A model generated the notes under the pieces. The model did not search any database, was not told the DNA's origin, and saw only the letters and a list, made by a program, of their open reading frames with translations. This document shows positions 12,196 to 24,526 of a stretch of 64,000 nt of DNA, one piece after another (the first letter of the stretch is position 1; each line of letters begins with the position of its first letter). The stretch is from Patellaria atrata CBS 101060 (lineage: Eukaryota > Ascomycota > Dothideomycetes > Patellariales > Patellariaceae): contig MU006098.1 of the NCBI GenBank assembly GCA_010093705.1, positions 944,666-1,008,665 on the forward strand. Reading direction: 5' to 3'. Made by a program: the position numbers and the translations under genes.

Positions 12196-12808
12196 TACCG
12201 GTTCGGAGAATGGGCGAAGTCATCAAGATCGGTATGAAGGAACGAGTGCAAGTTCATATTTTCCTTTCTACGGGCTGACGAGGGTTCATGAAATGTGAGT
12301 AAGGTGTGATGCATATATCGGCCTTTGTCCGATTGATGAGTATGTTACACATGATGTGACTGAAAAGTCCGAAGGTAAAAGTCCTGTTACACTCACATGG
12401 GTAAGGTAATAACATAAATACCTTACCCTTACCTTACCGTATCCTTTTTTATTACTTTGGTTCTTGTAAGGTAATCAGAAGGTAAGGTACCGTATTCGTC
12501 GTCATAGAGGACTGGGCTTCGACCTAGGTAAGGTTGTGCGGCACCGCTTACCATTTCAAGCCACAGTCAAGTTACCTTATTAATCAGGATTTGGCCGTTT
12601 CCCACTTTCGGACTTGCTTACAATACCTGCACAATCCTCCAAGGGTTCGAACTTCCCACCGACTCCGATACTTTTAGCGCGGCGCTGTATTATAGAATAC
12701 CTTATACACACCAAACACTCGAACTTCTGACCTTATTAGCCTTCGCTCTCCTAGATATCCTTCTTTGTTGTTCTTGAATGTTTCTTCCTTCACATTGAAC
12801 CCGTCCCG
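12196..12808. other. Gap with AAGGTA/TACCTT motif cluster
   Basis: This stretch contains a dense cluster of AAGGTA and its complement TACCTT between about 12400 and 12560, including TACCTTACCCTTACCTTACC. The same motif recurs in most gaps of the window. The remainder is probably the promoter and 5' leader of the DUF2985 gene. No gene was seen. Confidence 0.6.
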
Positions 12809-14925
12809 ATGGACTACTTCTCCCGTCTACGACAGACTCGAAGCCATGCCGACATAGAGCCAGGGCAACAGACACCTGCGATCGAAATCACCGGTCCAGC
12901 TACTCCAGCCACCCCGACTGTGCCCGGAGCCTTTCCTACTGCCTCAACGTCTACTCCAACCCCAGGCTTCAATGGCAGCTCAGTTCGAATAAGAAGATTG
13001 CCTTCGATTGGTACGGTTCCCACCATTTCATCTATCCAAGAGACTCCCTCTTTCGTCACTCCTCGAGAGACCCCGCTCTCCCGAAGCGACTCTGGAGGCC
13101 GTCGAAGAAGTAATTCCCTTCCGCAACGGCCGCCCCCCGCCATATTCGAGCCCGATGTTACGAGAGAGACGACGGCTAGCTTACAGCTGCCAACGTTGCA
13201 GGAGGAAGCGAGCAGCATACCCAGAACACCCGGGGCAGACCAGTCCACGCAAAGTCCCCAGCAGGGGAGAGTCGGCCGGCTGCGGAGCGCAAGTGTCAAT
13301 ACTAAGGCTTTCTTGAGCCGACAGTTGTCACGGACGCCCCAAACCGATACTAATGGAGCTTCGTCTGGCACCGAATTACCACCGGGAGCGTATCCGTCAC
13401 AAGAGTACGAGGCCGGTATCGTAGACATGCTTGATGTTATTGGTACGTAGTTTAGACGTGTAGTCGAAGTGCATTGCTAACAGGTATACCCTAACTATCA
13501 GATCCCGAGGTTTCTACTCTTACAACTTTGAATAACGTGCAAAACTCTCTTTTCACTCCATATCTAGGTAGCTTATTCAGGCCGACCTACAATCTCACAC
13601 CACGACCGGGTCCTACAACGCCTGGTGCAGGCGCTAGAACACCTGTACTAACAAAGGCCCGCTCAAGGGACTTACTAACAGCGGAAAACATTGCGGATGT
13701 GGCCGAAGATGGAAGTAAAGAAAAAGAAGCAGAAGAAGAAGAGGTGAAACAAGATAGCGAGGCAGGAGCCTCTACCCGCAGACACAGCATAACTTCCCAA
13801 TTAAGCGTCGGGGAATCAGAACCGGGTCACAACTATGCAGTGCTTCCACATGGAATATCTCTCGAAGGGTGGAGTGAGGAAGCAAAAGAAGAGTTGAATG
13901 ATCATGTTAGACATTTGCTACATTCACGTCGTGCAGCGTTCAAGCGTAGTATGAGAGGATTTGGACAATATGTTCGAAAACGTAGGTCAAACCCGACCTC
14001 TTTTATGTGAATTCGGGTTTACTTAAAAGTTATAGCCATCGGTTTTTTGATTACTTTATACGCATTCCTCCTGACATTCTGGGGTGCCGCTTGGGTACTT
14101 TTCCTCATTGGTAAGTTCCAACGACTTCGAATTTTGTTAACCTTCGACTTAACCTATCTACTAGGTTGGCTCCACGTGGGTGACCGGCAAGCGTACTTCA
14201 TTGAAATCTGCGATCAAATCCTCACCGCGCTCTTCTGCGTCGTTGGTATTGGGCTGGCTCCCTTCCGTGCCGTCGACACTTACCATATGGCCTACATCGC
14301 CCACTATCATAAGACGACCTGGCGACTGCGGCGCGAGCAGGCCCTGCCCAAACTGCGCGACCACAACGATCTCCCGGAACCCTCCTCGGATCCGGATGTC
14401 GAAGCACAGAGGTCGAATGAACAAGCCATTGTCCTAACCCCCGAGCAGCAGAAGAAACTGGAGTATCATCAACATAAATTTTCGAAGTCACACTCCTTTT
14501 ATAAACCACACGAGACGCTCACCCACCGCGCTTTCTCGCTGAGGCTGCTGATCACCATTGTCACGCTACTAGATGCGCATTCACTCTTCCAGATGGCACT
14601 GGGCGGGACAACATGGGGTATATATTACAAGGACCGGCCCCCAGCCCTGACCGCTACCATTCTCTGCTGTTCTATTAGCTGCAATATTTCCGCGGGTATC
14701 ATCATCTCGGTCGGGGATAAGCGATCGCGGAAGAAGGAAGTGGTGGAGAGATTGTTCAGACAGGCACTCACAGAGCAGGCTATTCACAAGATCGAGAAGA
14801 AGAAGGGAGTCAAGGCGAAGAGAATGGAGGAGGAGAAAAACAAGATTGCCGAACCAATCCGCAAGTTGGAGGACGCGAGGCTGCCGGATAGGAAGACAGG
14901 GATCAAGCCGTATAATGGGACATAA
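12809..14925 (+). CDS. Integral membrane protein with DUF2985-like domain
   Basis: A fungal multi-pass membrane protein of 649 residues from four exons (12809-13442, 13502-13981, 14036-14110, 14165-14925), joined by 54-59 bp introns that keep frame. The N-terminal 210 residues are Ser/Thr/Pro-rich and probably disordered. A conserved block follows (DPEVSTLTTLNNVQNSLF), then an acidic linker. Membrane helices follow: GFLITLYAFLLTFWGAAWVL; a segment around ILTALFCVVGIGLAPFRAVD; and the C-terminal DUF2985-like pair starting HRAFSLRLLITIVTLLDAHS and ending near AGIIISVGDKRSRKKE. The C-terminus is Lys-rich and helical, probably cytosolic. No biochemical function is established for the family that I know of; location in an internal or plasma membrane is inferred from the helices. 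Confidence 0.85.
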
Positions 14926-15204
14926 TGTGAAAGGTGAAATTTTAGAGGGGGGAAGACGGGAAGACTTTGGATAACTTAATATCTTTTGCTTCGATGCAGG
15001 GTTGAGGATGACATGCGTCCTTAATCCTTTCATCTCTCTTCGTTTCTATGGGCTCCCTTGTGCAACCACACCCCCTTTATACCCGTACACTTGACGTCGT
15101 ACCTTACCTCCCTCGCGTTAACATCTACAACTTCACTCTTACGCCCCTATCTCCCTCAGCCCCGACATCAATCTCAACCCAGAATGAAAGCCGCAGGACA
15201 CCAC

Positions 15205-16249
15205 TTACGCATTCAGCCGCTTAGCGTGCCACTCCACATGCTCGTCCGCAAAGCTTGCCATGAAGTAATAACTATGATCGTAATCTGATTGGAAGCGCAG
15301 ATTGATACCCCGATCATTCCCAGCTTCCTTCGCAGCGGCGACAAAGTTCTCGGGTAGGAGCTGCTTTTGTTTGTAGAAATTGTCACCGGTGCCCTAGCAA
15401 TTGAAGAAGAAAGTCTTAGTCCTTTCCTATCCTTGTGCATAGTGGAGGATGGAAATAGGGAAATGTGGAAAGGGGGCCACTTACGACATCGATCAGAAGT
15501 TCGAGCGGGCCACTCCACTTCTTCACTAATTCGGTCGCGTCGTGCTCTTTCCATTTTTCTTGCTGGTCTTCGCCAAAATAGCCTTTGAAGGCCTTCTGGC
15601 CCCATGGGGCGTTGATGGGGTTAGAGATGGGCGCGAAGGCGGAGCAGGACTTGTATTTACCCGGGTTCTTCAGGAACTAGTGCATATCGTCAGTATACCA
15701 CATTCATCTTGCCCTCACATCAACCCGTAAATACGCGTCAGGTCGGTAATCTGTTCTTCTGTGAGCTCCTACCAGAGTCAAAGCGCCATGACCTCCCATA
15801 CTATGTCCCGTAATACCGACCCTGCTCTCATCTAGCTCCTTGAAGCTCTCAAAAAGCGCCTTCGGCAACTCCTCCGTGATATAAGTATACATATTATATC
15901 CCTTACTCCAGGGGTCTTTCGTCGCATCGACGTAGAAACCAGCGCCTGACCCGAAGTCGTACGCGTCGTCCTCGCCTTGGATATTGAGGCCGCGGGGACT
16001 CGTGTCCGGGTAGACGACCGCGATGCCATGCTTGCTTGCACCGTGCTGGAAGAATCCCTTTTCGGAGCAGTTGTCGCCGGTGCAGGTTAGGCCGGAAAGG
16101 TAGAAGAGTACGGGAACTTTGGAAGATGAGGATTGAGGGGGTAGGTAGAGGTTTAGGCCCATGGAGGTGTTTGTGCTGCTAGATTTATGGGTTAGTTTGA
16201 GGAGCTTGCCGCCGAAGGAGGCGATTGTTGCTGTGGTGTTGAAAGCCAT
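15205..16249 (-). CDS. S-formylglutathione hydrolase (esterase D family)
   Basis: This cytosolic serine hydrolase splits S-formylglutathione to formate and glutathione, the second step of glutathione-dependent formaldehyde detoxification. Three exons (15773-16249, 15485-15676, 15205-15393) give 285 residues, close to the roughly 280 usual for the family. The oxyanion segment reads [20 protein letters not shown]. The nucleophile is Ser150 in [10 protein letters not shown], the acid Asp227 in GTGDNF, and the base His263 in DYDHSYYF; all three are present at the expected spacing. Introns of 96 and 91 bp have GTAGGA and GTAAGT donors. The gene faces away from RPB6 and no functional link with its neighbours is apparent. 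The partner enzyme, S-(hydroxymethyl)glutathione dehydrogenase, is not in this window. Confidence 0.95.
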
Positions 16250-16925
16250 AGTCTTTAGTCGGTCCGAATAGAATGTTAGGGATGTTCGGCTGTAGATGAA
16301 GAGAAGATCAATAGTTTGAAATAATAGTTGGTATGGACTTTTCCGAGCAGAGAAGGAAGTTTAATACTGAAGAAATGTTGCAAGAATAAAAAGAAGCTCC
16401 CGTTCTCTTGACGAGAGGTGGTGGGGTATTATACATAGGTTGGACGGTAGTTGAATAGCCCCACTTTTACCTTTTTCGTCAGTAGACTGATCAAGTACAT
16501 CGTTGCATTACCATTTTTGGAGAAATGATCCCTCGAGCCGAAAAGTAAACTCATACAGATATCCGATTAAGAAAAGTTAGCAGCGGAATCGAATGTACGT
16601 AGCAAAGGTTGATTCTTCAAGAATTGAACCGAGGAACAGGTATGCTTGAGCGCAATGGGGATCTAAAAGTCCACCTCGCGAACTCTTCAACTCCTTTGAA
16701 AGAGCCAATATATCAGCGCTAACTTAAACAAATGCTCGGACAGAACCTAACGACAAGCCTCCACTCTGACTCCAATCCAAAGTACGGCACTCTAAACGGT
16801 TCTTTTCTGTTCCTGAGAAGACTAGTGCACCGTGTATTTCCGAACTCCAGATCGCCATTCCACCCTAATGCTATGCGAACGATATCGTCGAAACGGAAGA
16901 GAAAGTAGAGCCAAAGGTATGGGTA
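16250..16925. other. Gap between esterase D and RPB6 genes
   Basis: This is the promoter side of the S-formylglutathione hydrolase gene and the 3' side of the RPB6 gene. No open frame or repeat worth naming was seen. Confidence 0.5.
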
Positions 16926-17602
<677 letters not shown>

Positions 17603-17881
17603 TCCGCGTGATTGGGGGTTAGGGCCAGGTATACAAGAGAGAGGTAATATGTGCAGAGTTGCTATCAAAGAAGGAGAAGTAAAAGGCTTTGGAGTTTGGA
17701 ATTTGTTCTCGGCGCAACAATATTTTCCGTTCCGGGTGAAATCTTGGCATCTGACGCAGGGCCACAAGCCAAAAATTATTTCCTTTATGTATGATATACC
17801 TTAACTGCCTCAAGATGTATTATTGTGGAAATACCCTTCTCTTTCTGCCTTCTAACAGTTGAAGTTGTTCCCTTAAATCCA
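17603..17881. promoter_or_regulatory. 279-bp bidirectional promoter between RPB6 and TFIIIA
   Basis: The start codons of RPB6 (leftward) and TFIIIA (rightward) are only 279 bp apart, so both core promoters and 5' leaders must fit here. I see no clear TATA box and no named operator. Both genes belong to the nuclear transcription machinery and both are needed to make 5S rRNA, so coordinated control from a shared upstream region is a reasonable inference. Confidence 0.6.
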
Positions 17882-19623
17882 ATGGCGCAAGAAATTCCGG
17901 CTACGATGCTTCTCAAACGTCCACTAGATGAAACCGAGCCCAATGTTCTGCTCAAGAGAGTCCACCAAGGTCTGTATCCCTCAAACCAACATTTACCGCT
18001 ACCTGACCAAAATTGATAGACGATAACGAGAGCGACAGCGATTCTGATTATTCTGATGCGGAGAGTATTACAAGATCTACACGAACCTCAACTCCTATTG
18101 TTCCCACTCCCTCTACGCCGCTATCCCCTGCCCCGTCGAGTAAGGCGCATTGGCGACCGAACATCTATCACTGCACATTTGAAGGATGTAGTCGGTCTTT
18201 CAATCGTCCAGTTCGGCTTGCAGAGCATATAAGATCCCACACAAATGAGCGGCCCTACGCCTGCATTGTCGAAGGTTGCGACAAGACCTTCATCCGTGAC
18301 GGGCATCTCACCCGGCATATGAAAAGTTCCCATAGCAATGTCCGTGACCACGTCTGCGACTGGGAGGGTTGTGATAAGAGGTTCCTTACTGCTACTCGGC
18401 TTCGAAGGCATCAAGACACCCATGAAAAAAAGGAGAAGTACCACTGCACTCAGGACGGCTGCAATGAGTACTTTCGCAAGCACTCTACCCTCCAACGGCA
18501 CATACAAAGCGTACACCTTCACCAGAAGTCATATGTTTGCACCCATACCAATGAAGACACAGGCGAAAGCTGCACCTATAGCGCAGACCAGCCTGGTACC
18601 CTCCGCTCCCACATCAACCGCATGCACTCCGGGGAGAAGTTCTGGTGCAATATCTGCGGTCCAGAGCCATCAGAAGCCACTCCTACCCTCGATAATAATC
18701 TAGACAGTATAGCACGATCCTCTCACAACCTAGTCGGCTTCAAAACTTACACACAATTCCTCGCACACATGCGCGAAGTTCACCCACCCACCTGTCCTCA
18801 CTGCTCGAAAGCTCACGCAACCCCCTCAGCCCTCCAATCGCATATCGAGATCCATCACGGTGGAGTCCCACTCTCCGAACGCCGCACTTTTCTCTGCACT
18901 TTCCCCGGTTGCGATCGGGGTTTCACAAAACAAGGGAACCTGAACGTGCACATCAAGACGGTGCACGACCCCGTCAAAAAGTGGGTTTGTGGCGACACCA
19001 TCAACCACAAAAAGGAGGAGCTGCACAACGTTCCTAATTGGAACGGCCCAGGATGTGGCAGAGACTTCCGAACGAAGGGAAATCTAGAGGAACACATACG
19101 TACCCAACACCTTGGGCTCGAGAGAAAGATGAAAGCGAGAAAGCGGAAGAAGGCTCCAGATTCCGATAGCAAGATCCCTAAATCCCGTGGACCCTCCGGC
19201 GCTCCCGCTGTTTCGACGCTCGCTCGCCTCACCGGCGCAGGGTACGCAGAGGAATCGGGGTACAAGATCGTATGTACGCAGCAGGGGTGTGCCTTCCGCT
19301 TTGCGAGGGATTTCGACCTTGCGACGCATTTGAGGAAGGTGCATAAGATGGGTGAGCAGGACGTGGTGGCGGAGCTGGTTGAAAGAGAGGCAGACAGGGT
19401 GGAGAAGGAAGCGTTGGCTGGTGGGGTATTCTGGATTGGTGGAGAAGCTGATGGGGGTGTGTACGGGAATGTGACTGATATGGGCGAGGATGAAAGAATC
19501 GATGGGAATAGGAAGGAAAGAGATACCATAGGGGATGTGGAACGCGTAAACCGAGGACAAAGGGGGGCGATCGAGGATGAGGCGTGGCTGGATCCAGTTT
19601 TGAGGTACTTGGAACAAGGTTAG
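17882..19623 (+). CDS. PZF1: Transcription factor TFIIIA, C2H2 zinc-finger protein
   Basis: TFIIIA binds the internal control region of 5S rRNA genes and recruits TFIIIC and RNA polymerase III; it can also bind 5S rRNA. Two exons (17882-17969, 18020-19623) give 563 residues; the donor is an unusual GTCTGT. After an acidic Ser-rich leader come about ten C2H2 fingers. They start with YHCTFEGCSRSFNRPVRLAE, then YACIVEGCDKTFIRDGHLTR, HVCDWEGCDKRFLTATRLRR and YHCTQDGCNEYFRKHSTLQR. Irregular middle fingers follow, with a spacer before FLCTFPGCDRGFTKQGNLNV. A last finger near the C-terminus reads CTQQGCAFRFARDFDLATHL. The finger order with long spacers around the later fingers is that of fungal TFIIIA. 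The C-terminal 90 residues are acidic and probably disordered. Confidence 0.93.
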
Positions 19624-21659
19624 TTCGGGGTAATGAGCTCTCTTATCATCCGATATTAAAGATGAATATATTCGGGAGTTTCAACTTGTGTTACACTCAT
19701 ACTCTCTGTATATATCACGGGCGTCTGTAGAGGAATATCTCTCGACCGAGTTCCCACTTCATCCTTCCATATATTCCTTATATAAGACGAGAGAGTAACG
19801 ATTGCCCGTTGTCCACACCACTATCCAAGAACCACCATATGATAGGCAACCATGAAATCGCTTTCCTATACGTATCATAGTGAAGAATAGCTCTTGCATT
19901 TTGGGGTCATCCAGACTCGCTACTCCATCTTCACCATCTCGCCTCTATGCTCAGAATGCTTTAGTACCCCGATCCAGCTAGGCGAGCCGGACACTGGTTG
20001 TTAGGGCTTTGAACCGGGGGGGGGTTTGGTCGTACCAAACACACCCGGGGGAGATTTTTGGGTGAGGTTATACAGTAATGTTGAGGTTGGTTGGGTTGTT
20101 GCGGTGTCCAGGTACAGAATATCAGAGCTGAGTGTGGATCTTGGGTCCAAGGGGTCCTGTGCTGCACTGCCTAAATTTTGTAAAACCAGAATTATGGAAA
20201 CGGGACCCTCTATCCATGAAGAGGATGCGAATCGACCAGCCAACGCCAACCACAGGCCTTCACAAAGTATTCGGCCACGGAGTATAAGATAGAAAGCGGA
20301 TACTTGTTTGTGTAAAGACTACAACCGCAAAAGAAGAGGAAACGTCCATAACCGAGGAACTGGAAATGGAATCGCCACGCAGTTTTGAGGTTAACTGTGA
20401 ATAAGCCTTAAGATGGTCTGGTCCCGATTGGAAAGTATAGTAATCGATGAATTGAAGTGCTTGAGTATCTGACCGGTGTTACTCGTAGCTATCCAATCCA
20501 ACGTTCAGTTTGAAACCCGTTCCATCGAAGCTCATCGGAAAATTCCCGAGTCGGCCTATTACTGAATGCGTAACGGGGTTACGAGCTTATGGTTTAACAT
20601 AGGGAGATCGAAAGGACGTCCCGGTCTACCGGTCAACCGTGAAGAGGAGTTTATTCAAGCTGCTTTGCAACGCGGCACGGTATCCAGTGTTGTGGGTTGT
20701 CCGACCCTACGAGCATCGCGAGTCTTGCCGGACTGGTTTTTGTAGCTTACTTCGCAGATGGAAGAGGATCACAACCAAAACAGAACAAGATGAGGATCAA
20801 GAAAAGAGGAAATACTAGAACGATCCACCATCTTTCTACTAAGGGAATTGCGATGTAGGGGCCACTGCGGTTAGAATGGATAACGTGAAGCGTATCTCTC
20901 GGTGTTTGTTGGGACAACGTGCTACAGAGCGGTCGTTTCTCGTCGGTCTATAATGATTCTGCGGAAGATAGAAAAGCTGTGGGACAGGGCATCCCCAGAA
21001 ATTCATCCCCATGGCAGTGTTTCCACACGCACTGTGATGTGAGACCGTAACAAACCCACTACTGTTCAGTTCGTACAAGATTCCACTACACGGTGACACA
21101 TAAACTGTCCCCATGGTGGGAAGTACTTCCGCTAAAAAGCTGCAAGGCTATACTGTACAATAGAAATAATATCCGCCGCAGATGTATGGTTGAAATTGAA
21201 TTCAGCGACATGTGTATTACTCTTCCCTCTCCCTCACTTTTAGCTATGGCATGGTTCACCGAGGGGAAAGCTTCGTGGGTAATGTGCTCCACGTCCCAGA
21301 GCTTGCTAGAGTGGTATGGTGTATGGAAGCTCGACCCAATTAATTCCGAATTAACTTGCGAGGGGTTGTAGTAGCTATTTCCGAGAAATGATATTCGCTG
21401 CACAAGGTGAAATAACCGCAAAAGTCATCCAATTCGCCATGTACGTATCTGAGGACCGTGATAGCCCCGGACATCATATGTGCAGTACGGATATAGTAAT
21501 GAACTCGCAATGAGATCCTAGTCCGAGCTGTCGGTGCAAGGGGTACCGTGATATCGGGTTTGGCCCAAAGCAAAAGTCGAGGAAGAGGGGTTACCGTCCT
21601 CTATTATGGAGCCTATGGCTAAGCGGATATGACTGGGTATCAACTATGTCATAAGTAAG
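19624..21659. other. Gap 3' of TFIIIA, with no clear gene
   Basis: This is about 2 kb with short unsupported frames only. A run of nine G at about 20017-20025 sits in a GC-rich patch. I saw no tRNA or 5S rRNA gene despite looking for B-box-like sequence. The right part may include more of the decayed gene described next, but I could not read a coherent frame there. Confidence 0.5.
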
Positions 21660-23280
21660 ACAGTGTATGCAATGGTGGGTGGCGAGAGATAGCTGCGGAT
21701 TTTGTAATATCACACGGCATGGCCATCAAGTACGCATTCACTCACGGAGAGATTGATCACCCATCTGATCAGACATCGATGAGATTGTGGGGAATGGTCT
21801 CCGATGGCAAAGAAGCATGCATGGACGATGCCACCGGAATGTGCGCTTGAGATCTGGATCTAGTCGGCGTCTATAGACATGTGTTCAGAAAGCTTTTGGC
21901 GGGTTGCCTTATTGCCAGACTGCCTTTCAACAATCCCGATTTGCCTATATCAAGCAATCAAAATCTGTCACAAATCCTCAAGAGAGTATCACCGCATATA
22001 CCGAAAAGGGGCTTGGAACCCCAAGGTCCCGCTCATCTCCGCAGCTCGCCACAGCTCTCACCCGGTAAGTTTTCGAGTAGTTTCCCCCGTGTCGCGTTCA
22101 TTGTGCTAGTGATTCGTTATCATTTTCTTTGCTTAACCGAACCACATCTGCAACTAAGAACAGAATATGGCGTAGAATACGGCCCCCAAGAAACATAAAC
22201 CTCAATGATGACCCATATTGCGATCTCTGTATGTTGAAGTGATGTTAGACACCCCGTGGCATCGTTTGGGCGGGAATTTTGCTCCGTAGGCACAAGTCGC
22301 TTGCATTTGTTGGACGGTAAAACTCGGTTCGGCTTGCCGGTCGGGAATCACGAGAGGAATTGCAAGCTGTGCAAGTATACCGGTATAGATATTTTATAAT
22401 CGATGCTAGGTAACGACACAAGTCCTATGGTAATAGTTGAAATAGGGTTGAAGCGACTAAACGCTATTGAGACTATTGTACAAGAAAGATAAGGTAGTTC
22501 TGTGCCTTGTTTCACGCTGCTCTGAGTGTGGAAAGCTTACCTTGTCGATCGATGTGGGAAACCAGGAGGCTGGTAACATAGATGGCTTTCAGATTTTGTG
22601 TATCATTCCGAGCCGTGTCGGGTTTGAACTCGCTGCAGAAAACGGATACATGTCACATCTCATTGCGTATGTGAAAGTCTAAAATTTAACAAGGCCAGTC
22701 GATATTCTTGCAGTTAGGGACGGAAAGTCAATGCGGCAACGACAAGGTATTCCATTTGCAAATCCTTATACATGGGACCTATTGCGCGCATCAGCCAAGG
22801 GGTTGCCCACATCACTCAGTATTGCATTCACATACGTACTGTGCAATTGGACTGGTAGATCCACAATGCCAACCCACAGTTACACACCGGAAGTATATAC
22901 TATTTTCCCCGGACATACAACGGTAGGCGGACATTACACCGGTATAAACATTGACATCCTACCCGACGCTAGTCCTTTGGATATCATAGAGCGTAAACTA
23001 GCTTTGACCTTTCTTTCGCGAGCTTGTATTCTTACTTTCTGACATGCAGTAAATTGATCACTTGGAGGAATTTAGACCAGGGAGTCCCCTTGCAATATCA
23101 AAGATTTTCTCACCACCATCGAAAAGAAATATGTCACCATATGTTGATGTTAACTATGCTGATTATCTCCATCGAGGATTTGAAGGACCGTACAACCACT
23201 TATCTCATAATCTACCCCGAAGCAATCGACCCCAATGTTTGTCCGAGCAGCTGAAGAATAAAACAAATAATCCGTTCTAG
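21660..23280 (+). pseudogene. Decayed multi-exon gene of unidentified family
   Basis: Several stretches read as good protein in one direction but are broken. From about 21685 a frame runs through IAADFVISHGMAIKYAFTHG, then DQTSMRLWGMVSDGKEAC, is interrupted by a TGA near 21848, and continues DLDLVGVYRHVFRKLL and LPISSNQNLSQILKRVSPHI to a GTAAGT donor near 22064. Further right come NIDGFQILCIIPSRVGFEL, GIPFANPYTWDLLRASAKGL, TVGGHYTGINIDILPDASP, EEFRPGSPLAISKIFSPPSK and NMSPYVDVNYADYLHRGFEG. They lie in different frames, with stops between them that no intron I can propose removes. The residue composition is that of a folded enzyme of perhaps 500 residues or more. I do not recognise the family. 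Upstream parts may be lost or unread. Confidence 0.6.
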
Positions 23281-23370
23281 AAGAGAATGTAATAGCAGCA
23301 TCTCTGCCCCTCTCGACGCAATCAACGATTTAGCGTTGTTCCCGATTCTCCGCCTAGCCGCACGTGTGAG

Positions 23371-24526
23371 TTAATCAAGGTCCTTAACATTAACAATGGG
23401 ATTTCTTCTTACACGATGAGGCCCTGAACCCTTGGCAATAAGGGGGCTGTATTGATCTGCCACTTTCGTTAATTCCTTGTCCATTCGGACCCTGAGAATC
23501 CTGCCATTGTATTTGAGGCCGTTCAACACTTCGAAAGCTTCACGCGCCTCTTCCTTGGACCCGTATTGTGCGGTTGCATAGCCTTTAGGGTGACCACCCT
23601 TGTCTTTCCCAATCTCGAATTTGACTGGTTTACCATACTTATTGAGGAGTCTTTCAACCTCCGGAGGTCCTGCATTATATGGCAACCCCTGGATGAAAAT
23701 GCCACGCGGCTCAAGCGTGACTAAGCCGCCCGAAGAGTTGACAGGAACATCTCCTAAAGTTAAGTGATATGACACTGACTCTGGTACCGCTGGTGTTGGA
23801 TTACTTGGCTCATAGCTTTCTTTCGGCCCAGAGCTTGCCGAGCCGTAGATTGGAGCACCATATCCCACGGGCTGGTAGGCCTGGCCCGCATACATTTGAA
23901 AATTATGTTCTTGCGGATACGTATAGCTTGGGTAACTATATTGTTGCTGTAGGTTCTGCGGAGTCGCTGCCTGATAGAAATAACTCGGTTGTGCCACTGG
24001 AGCGACATATCCATGTGCGTAAGGTGTGGCGCCTGCTGATAGTGCAGCTTGATAGGAGTTTAGGATGCCGGAGGGGATTGTATGGTCGCTGGGACGACTT
24101 TGGATTTGACAGTTGCACTTGACCAAGAAAGGTTGACCAACCGCCGACATGTTGAATTGATGTACAACATGACCCAAAACCGGCTCAATCATAAGTTCTG
24201 TAGGTGATATCAGCCGGAGTGACCTCGAGATATTCAATAATTGATCTCACCATATGCCTTTATAGCATCCGCTTCGGTCCTAATTGTAAACATGCCATAG
24301 TTTGTCCCGTTGATGTCTGCTCTCACGTCCGTCCAACCAGGTTCACCTCCTACCGCATTCCGAACATAGTCTTTTAAATGTGTCCAAGTCCATGCCCTTG
24401 AGACCTATGATGCATACCGAAGTGTTAAAAAGAGATTATGGATAGGATTGTTCGAATACGCACTCCTGCCACTATGAAATAGAACATATCTCTACCAGCC
24501 ACCCGCCCACCATTTTCATTTGACAT
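23371..24526 (-). CDS. RNA-binding protein with C-terminal RRM
   Basis: A 347-residue protein from three exons (24464-24526, 24251-24404, 23371-24197), all junctions in frame with introns of 59 and 53 bp. The C-terminal RRM spans about residues 237-309: RNP2 reads IFIQGLP and RNP1 is KGYATAQY, followed by AFEVLNGLKYNGRILRVRMD. A second, divergent RRM-like fold is likely at the N-terminus (DMFYFIVAGVSRAWTWTHLK ... GMFTIRTEADAIKAYELM). The middle is rich in Tyr, Gln, Pro and Ala, a low-complexity segment like those that drive RNP condensation. The start ATG at 24526 gives a first exon of exactly 21 codons. Role in splicing, transport or decay cannot be told from sequence. It resembles fungal RRM proteins without a clear yeast orthologue. 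Confidence 0.85.

Noticed and set aside
12640-12660. GGGTTCGAACTTCCC, resembling a tRNA B-box arm
   Set aside because: No matching A-box or acceptor stem found at proper spacing, so no tRNA called.
19961-20292. Frames around the C/G-rich patch 19960-20290
   Set aside because: Overlapping frames on both strands are produced by the G-run and repeats; no protein-like pattern.
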